Assembly: GCA_900554835.1 (NCBI GenBank)
Contig: USJD01000145.1
Span: 1-9,067 of the forward strand
Length of the DNA: 9,067 nucleotides
Reading direction: 5' to 3'
From: an uncultured Prevotella sp.
GTDB taxonomy: Bacteria; Bacteroidota; Bacteroidia; Bacteroidales; Bacteroidaceae
Part shown: positions 6,162-9,067 of the stretch, piece by piece
How the letters are laid out: each line of letters opens with the position of its first letter
How positions within the stretch are numbered: position 1 is the stretch's first letter
Position numbers and translations under genes: made by a program
The notes under the pieces: generated by a model
Told to the model about the DNA's origin: nothing
What the model saw: the letters and a program-made list of their open reading frames with translations, nothing else
The model's database searches: none

Positions 6162-6209
6162 ATAACTGAAACCTATTTCTACTGAAAATAGGTTTCAGTT
6201 ATTTTTTTT
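6162..6209 (+). terminator. Strong hairpin with plus-strand T-tract upstream of cdd
   Basis: ATAACTGAAACCTATTT (6162-6178) pairs perfectly over 17 bp with AAATAGGTTTCAGTTAT (6186-6202) around the 7-nt loop CTACTGA. The 3' arm runs into eight T (6202-6209). As an intrinsic terminator it is oriented for plus-strand transcription, although the gene just to its left (cdd) is on the minus strand. On the minus strand the hairpin is followed by CTGTTACAAAACC with no T-tract, so it should terminate M64-side transcripts poorly. The nearest plus-strand gene it could serve ends at 5652. Confidence 0.8.
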
Positions 6210-6232
6210 ATTTTTGAAGTTTATATAGAAGA

Positions 6233-7522
6233 CTATTTTGTATAGAAATCTATTAGGTTTGTGATAGCTCTCTTGCAGACAGGGCAGAATTCTGGCGTGT
6301 CATTGATGCGCATACGGCAATCCTGGACGCCACGATATACTCCCTTGGTGCTGTAGCCGGCACCTTCAAAGACTCCCACCTTGCTTTCTGCCACCTTGGT
6401 ATTCTTTGAGAGAGGGGTCGGAATTGGTGTTCCCTTCTTTACCATGTCTTTCCACTTGCTGGAGAAGTTCACCAGCGTGGTGATGTTTGGCTCCCAAGGT
6501 TCTACGTCGTGTGGGTACATCGGAATCTCTTCGAAATCGTAGGCGTATTCGTCTGCGAGACCAGCAAAGGAATGTCCGAACTCATGTACTACTACTGGCT
6601 TGTACCACTTGTGGTGGGTGGAGGTCAGGTTGTATGAATTGAGGATTCCGCCTCCACCATATTTCTTGGAATTTACCAGTACGATGATGTGCTCGTATGG
6701 GGTTCCAGCCAACCAGTTGTGCAGGTCCTTCAGGTGGAGTGTGGTCAGATATCTGTCGCTATAGAATGTATCAAAATGAGAGTGGAGTGCAGTATTCTTC
6801 CAGATTCCTTTGGCAGGTTCGCTCGTTCCGCTTTCTTCAGATGGTGATTTTACGGCGATGACATTGAATCGGTCACGCATTTTCTTGAATGGCTCATGAT
6901 TGAAGAGCGCTTCGTTGGCATCCTTCACGTCTTTGATGAAAGTATCCATCTCTGCATCAGTGTATCCCTCAGCTACGTAAGCAACATGGATGCAACGAGT
7001 TGTATCGGCTGCCTGCTGGATGGTTTCGTATGCTGTCGGCTTCTCTCCCTTGTGGTGGATGAGGATGTCGGTAGGCACTACCTGATGGGTGAGTGACGCA
7101 GTAACCTCACGGCGGTTGTTGAAGAGTGACAGGGTGATATCCACCGTGTCTTTTGGCATCGGTACGAGGAAGACATTCTCGAAACTCTGCGTATTCTTCT
7201 TAGCCTCCGGGTAGGAAAGCCATTCCTGAAAGAGGGTAGAGAAGGAGTTGCGATAGATGACCTCACCTGTCTTGTGGGCACGAACTGTGATTTGTCCGTT
7301 TCCTTCTACAGGTACTTCGCCCAGACGCTGTTTTTTGCCATACCAGCGAGGCATGACGTTCAGTTCATCTACTGCAATCATCTGTTGCTTAGCGTTTCCT
7401 ACGAAGGTATAATCTACTCGCAGGGTTTTGTCAACGAAATAGTCGTTGAAGTTTTGTGCCAGGAGTTTGCCTGGCATCATGAGCATAGCAAGAGCTGCCA
7501 TGATCAGTGTTTTCTTCTTCAT
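6233..7522 (-). CDS. Exported M64 family zinc metallopeptidase
   Basis: The 429-residue protein has an N-terminal signal peptide (MKKKTLIMAALAMLMMPGKL, likely cleavage near LLA-Q). Residues about 24-150 form a beta-rich N-terminal domain as in Bacteroides M64 proteins. The peptidase domain (about 175-429) contains VAYVAEGYT (180-188), a conserved lead-in for this family, then a GGGGI loop and the zinc motif VVHEFGHSFAGLADEY (His313, Glu314, His317, with Asp324 a probable third ligand). Four cysteines (177, 402, 413, 416) include a CPVC pair near the C-terminus. Family M64 was founded on an IgA-cleaving clostridial enzyme, but most Bacteroidales members have no known substrate, so IgA cleavage should not be assumed. 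Its start is 18 bp after the stop of the glucosaminidase gene, giving a two-gene envelope operon. Confidence 0.9.
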   Translation of the reverse strand: MKKKTLIMAALAMLMMPGKLLAQNFNDYFVDKTLRVDYTFVGNAKQQMIAVDELNVMPRWYGKKQRLGEVPVEGNGQITVRAHKTGEVIYRNSFSTLFQEWLSYPEAKKNTQSFENVFLVPMPKDTVDITLSLFNNRREVTASLTHQVVPTDILIHHKGEKPTAYETIQQAADTTRCIHVAYVAEGYTDAEMDTFIKDVKDANEALFNHEPFKKMRDRFNVIAVKSPSEESGTSEPAKGIWKNTALHSHFDTFYSDRYLTTLHLKDLHNWLAGTPYEHIIVLVNSKKYGGGGILNSYNLTSTHHKWYKPVVVHEFGHSFAGLADEYAYDFEEIPMYPHDVEPWEPNITTLVNFSSKWKDMVKKGTPIPTPLSKNTKVAESKVGVFEGAGYSTKGVYRGVQDCRMRINDTPEFCPVCKRAITNLIDFYTK

Positions 7523-7540
7523 TTTCTTTTCTTTATTTCT

Positions 7541-8470
7541 TTATCTTACTTTCAGTCTGGCTCCAGGGTATATCTTGAAGTCTGGCTCAAGGTGATTCTT
7601 GGAATAGAGACTCTTCAGTCTGATGCCATATTTCTGTGAAATGCTGTACATGCTCTCGCCCGGTTGTACGATATGAGGGCGTTTCTTGAACTGTTTAGGC
7701 GCTTTCTTGCGTTTTTTCTTCAGATAGATGACATCTCCCTTGTGCAGGATGTCGTGTTTGTCTCTTTCGTTGTACTTAGCCAATTTTCTCCAACTGATAC
7801 CCACTTCCTTTCCGATGCTCTTGAAGGTATCTCCTTCTCTGGCATATAGATAATAATTGTCGTTGAAGATGTGGATAGGGTGCAGAAGTCCTTGTGCGTT
7901 GACCGGCTGATCTGTACCGCTATGCTCTGCCATGAATTTGTCGTAGCGTTTTGCCTTGTCATAATCATGGAGCTTGTACAGTTCGATAATCTGTATCAGT
8001 TTGTTGGCATACTGTGGATTGGTAGCATAGCCACATTGTTTCAGTCCTCGTGCCCATCCTTTGTAGTCGGTAGTGTTCAGTGAGAAAAGCCGGGCATATC
8101 GCTGTTGCCGTGCCAGAAATCGGCTATGGTCTTCGTAGCTTTCCCTGGCATCGCTATATACACGGAAACATTCGCCACGGGCGTCATCGTCGTGGTATTG
8201 CGTAGGACCAGTCCATGAAGTATGGCATTTGATGCCGAAATGATTGTTGCCCTGTCTCGCCAGGCTACTTCTTCCCGCAGCGCTCTCGAAGAGGCCTTGT
8301 GCCAGCGTGATGCTGGCAGGTATCCGATATTTGAGCATCTGCTCGATAGCGAGATCCTTGTACTGGTTGATATATGTCTGATAAGTCTGGTTCCACTTCA
8401 TCTGTGCGCCTGAAGGAAGGGTGCACAGCAGAAGAGCCAGACCTATGATATTTGCTTTGATTCTATTCAT
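7541..8470 (-). CDS. Exported glucosaminidase-domain protein with two LysM domains
   Basis: The predicted peptidoglycan hydrolase has 309 residues. The signal peptide covers about 1-23 (MNRIKANIIGLALLLCTLPS, cleavage near GAQ). The glucosaminidase (FlgJ/mannosyl-glycoprotein endo-beta-N-acetylglucosaminidase-like) domain spans about 35-170, with the signature PASITLAQGLFESAAGRSSL (51-70; Glu62 is the probable catalytic acid), NNHFGIKCH (75-83) and the closing CGYATNPQYANKLIQIIELY. Two LysM domains follow: about 207-251 (LYAREGDTFKSIGKEVGISW and onward) and 265-309 (HIVQPGESMYSISQKYGIRL and onward). They are separated by a very basic linker (KKKRKKAPKQFKKR). LysM units bind the GlcNAc backbone, so the enzyme should act on peptidoglycan in the periplasm. 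It is the first gene of the unit with the M64 peptidase. The -7 box ends five bases before its ATG. Confidence 0.94.
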   Translation of the reverse strand: MNRIKANIIGLALLLCTLPSGAQMKWNQTYQTYINQYKDLAIEQMLKYRIPASITLAQGLFESAAGRSSLARQGNNHFGIKCHTSWTGPTQYHDDDARGECFRVYSDARESYEDHSRFLARQQRYARLFSLNTTDYKGWARGLKQCGYATNPQYANKLIQIIELYKLHDYDKAKRYDKFMAEHSGTDQPVNAQGLLHPIHIFNDNYYLYAREGDTFKSIGKEVGISWRKLAKYNERDKHDILHKGDVIYLKKKRKKAPKQFKKRPHIVQPGESMYSISQKYGIRLKSLYSKNHLEPDFKIYPGARLKVR

Positions 8471-8474
8471 ACTG

Positions 8475-8482
8475 CAAAAATA
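8475..8482 (-). promoter_or_regulatory. -7 promoter box of the glucosaminidase gene
   Basis: Read on the minus strand, TATTTTTG ends four bases before the ATG (TATTTTTGCAGTATG), an exact fit to TAnnTTTG. The -33 position has no TTTG, but the region is extremely AT-rich. If used, transcription would start at or within about 3 nt of the start codon, giving a leaderless or nearly leaderless mRNA. Confidence 0.55.
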
Positions 8483-8565
8483 TAAAAAATAGTTTATTTT
8501 CGCTTGTTTTCTCTTATTTATTTATTAATTTTCACTTTTTGTATGCTTTTTCGATATTATTTGAT

Positions 8566-8573
8566 TATTTTTG
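8566..8573 (+). promoter_or_regulatory. -7 promoter box of the HPPK-like gene
   Basis: TATTTTTG at 8566-8573 matches TAnnTTTG exactly and ends 11 nt before the ATG at 8585. The nearest TTTG upstream (8538-8541) is 24 nt away, longer than the usual 19-21. Transcription would start around 8577-8580. This rules out the upstream in-frame start at 8504, which lies before the promoter. Confidence 0.5.
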
Positions 8574-8584
8574 CAGGAAAAAAG

Positions 8585-8962
8585 ATGAGCGCAAGGATAT
8601 TGATAGCTTTAGGCTCTAATCATGAGCAAGAGAAGAATGTGGCTTTCGCAATGGAGCGTCTGCGCAGCTTTTTCCCCGGCATCTCCTTTTCGAGAATGCT
8701 ATGGACCGAACCGATAGGCATAGCGTCTGACCGATTCGTGAATGCCCTTGCCTTAGCCGATACGGATAGGGAGCAGGAGGAAGTGGAACGGATATTGAAG
8801 CAGATAGAGAAAGAATGCGGAAGAACCCGAGAGGAAAAGATGAAAAATATCATCAGATTGGATCTCGATCTTTTGCAGTGGGGTACAGTCCGGCTGCGTG
8901 AACAGGACTGGGAAAGGGGTTACGTCCGCCTGTTGCTGCAGGAGATGCAATGGGCATTCTGA
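8585..8962 (+). CDS. folK: Short HPPK (FolK)-like protein
   Basis: The 125-residue protein is related to 6-hydroxymethyl-7,8-dihydropterin pyrophosphokinase, the ATP-dependent step before dihydropteroate synthase in folate synthesis. Family marks are ILIALGSN at the N-terminus (5-12), the SRMLWTEPIG strand (36-45, compare 'S..YET.P.G'), DRFVNAL (49-55), the helix ending ECGRTRE (77-83) and RLDLDLLQWG (91-100, where Asp93 and Asp95 would bind magnesium). Typical HPPK has about 160 residues; here the 'RWGPR' segment is changed to KMKNIIR. The 'L.VPHP...R.FVL.PL.EI' block is reduced to a short REQDWERGYVRLLLQEM, without the conserved PH. It is either a Bacteroidales short form or a divergent paralogue with reduced or different activity. 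The ATG at 8585 is preferred over 8504 because homology begins there and the promoter box lies between them. Confidence 0.72.
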   Translation: MSARILIALGSNHEQEKNVAFAMERLRSFFPGISFSRMLWTEPIGIASDRFVNALALADTDREQEEVERILKQIEKECGRTREEKMKNIIRLDLDLLQWGTVRLREQDWERGYVRLLLQEMQWAF

Positions 8963-8995
8963 TAATTTCATAAACTTATAGGGAGTTATACGATG

Positions 8996-9003
8996 CAAAA
9001 GTA
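8996..9003 (-). promoter_or_regulatory. Possible minus-strand -7 box downstream of the HPPK-like gene
   Basis: On the minus strand this reads TACTTTTG, an exact TAnnTTTG match, followed by CATCG. No TTTG lies at the -33 distance. If active it would fire antisense into the HPPK-like gene. AT-rich DNA makes chance matches likely. Confidence 0.2.
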
Positions 9004-9027
9004 CGTATTTTTTATAAGTGATTGAGA

Positions 9028-9049
9028 ATGAGATAAGTTTTTATCTCAT
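9028..9049. repeat. Perfect inverted repeat (9-bp arms)
   Basis: ATGAGATAA (9028-9036) and TTATCTCAT (9041-9049) are perfect complements around the loop GTTT. Neither strand has a T-tract directly after the hairpin (AAAAAG follows on plus, TCTCAATC on minus), so it is not a standard terminator. It could be an operator-like palindrome or a weak hairpin near the next gene beyond the window. Confidence 0.5.
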
Positions 9050-9067
9050 AAAAAGAAGAGGTTACGA

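Noticed and set aside
8504..8584. Upstream in-frame extension of the HPPK-like protein (27 extra residues)
   Set aside because: It is a Phe/Leu/Ile-rich translation of AT-rich intergenic DNA, lies ahead of the -7 box at 8566-8573, and HPPK homology starts only at MSARIL (8585).
1..9067. CRISPR array, insertion sequence, integrase or attachment site, including at the tRNA-Pro 3' end
   Set aside because: No regularly spaced repeats, no transposase or integrase motifs, and no second copy of the tRNA 3' end were seen in the window.

Overview
The window looks like chromosome from a gut or oral Bacteroidales species, most plausibly Prevotella/Segatella. The reasons are several Bacteroidota-type promoters (TTTG, about 20 nt, TAnnTTTG), a lack of consistent Shine-Dalgarno sites, a lipoprotein with an acidic surface-export signal after its lipobox cysteine, exported proteins whose signal peptides end in AQ, and an M64 peptidase of a type common in this group. 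The genus is an inference from style; no marker gene is present.

Layout. Positions 1-53 are the 3' part of a tRNA-Pro(UGG), followed by a strong intrinsic terminator whose T-tract runs into the next promoter. From 162 to 1855 a plus-strand operon encodes a cytidylate-kinase-like P-loop protein and an LrgA/LrgB membrane pair. A near-consensus promoter at 1901-1932 then opens a second unit: a 60-codon unrecognised small ORF whose stop overlaps (ATGA) the start of a DegT/FdtB-type sugar aminotransferase (2124-3296). Immediately downstream lies a 31-codon remnant that reads like the N-terminus of a polysaccharide flippase (Wzx), suggesting that a surface-glycan locus once continued here and was deleted.

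From 3517 to 5652 a surface lipoprotein with a predicted right-handed beta-helix is followed by an exported TPR protein. These converge with no gap on a minus-strand cytidine deaminase gene (cdd, 5653-6132). A perfect 17-bp hairpin with a plus-strand T-tract (6162-6209) lies beyond the cdd start codon, so the lipoprotein/TPR transcript may run antisense through all of cdd. Further on, a minus-strand pair encodes an exported M64 zinc metallopeptidase (6233-7522) and, upstream of it, an exported glucosaminidase with two LysM domains (7541-8470), probably one envelope-remodelling operon. Divergent from it is a short HPPK (FolK)-like gene (8585-8962). The window ends in about 100 bases with an inverted repeat and a possible minus-strand promoter box.

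Most genes are ordinary core or envelope functions. The points most worth following are the flippase remnant beside a surviving aminotransferase, the coupled small ORF in front of it, the antisense arrangement over cdd, the very short or absent 5' leaders at three promoters, and the reduced HPPK-like protein.
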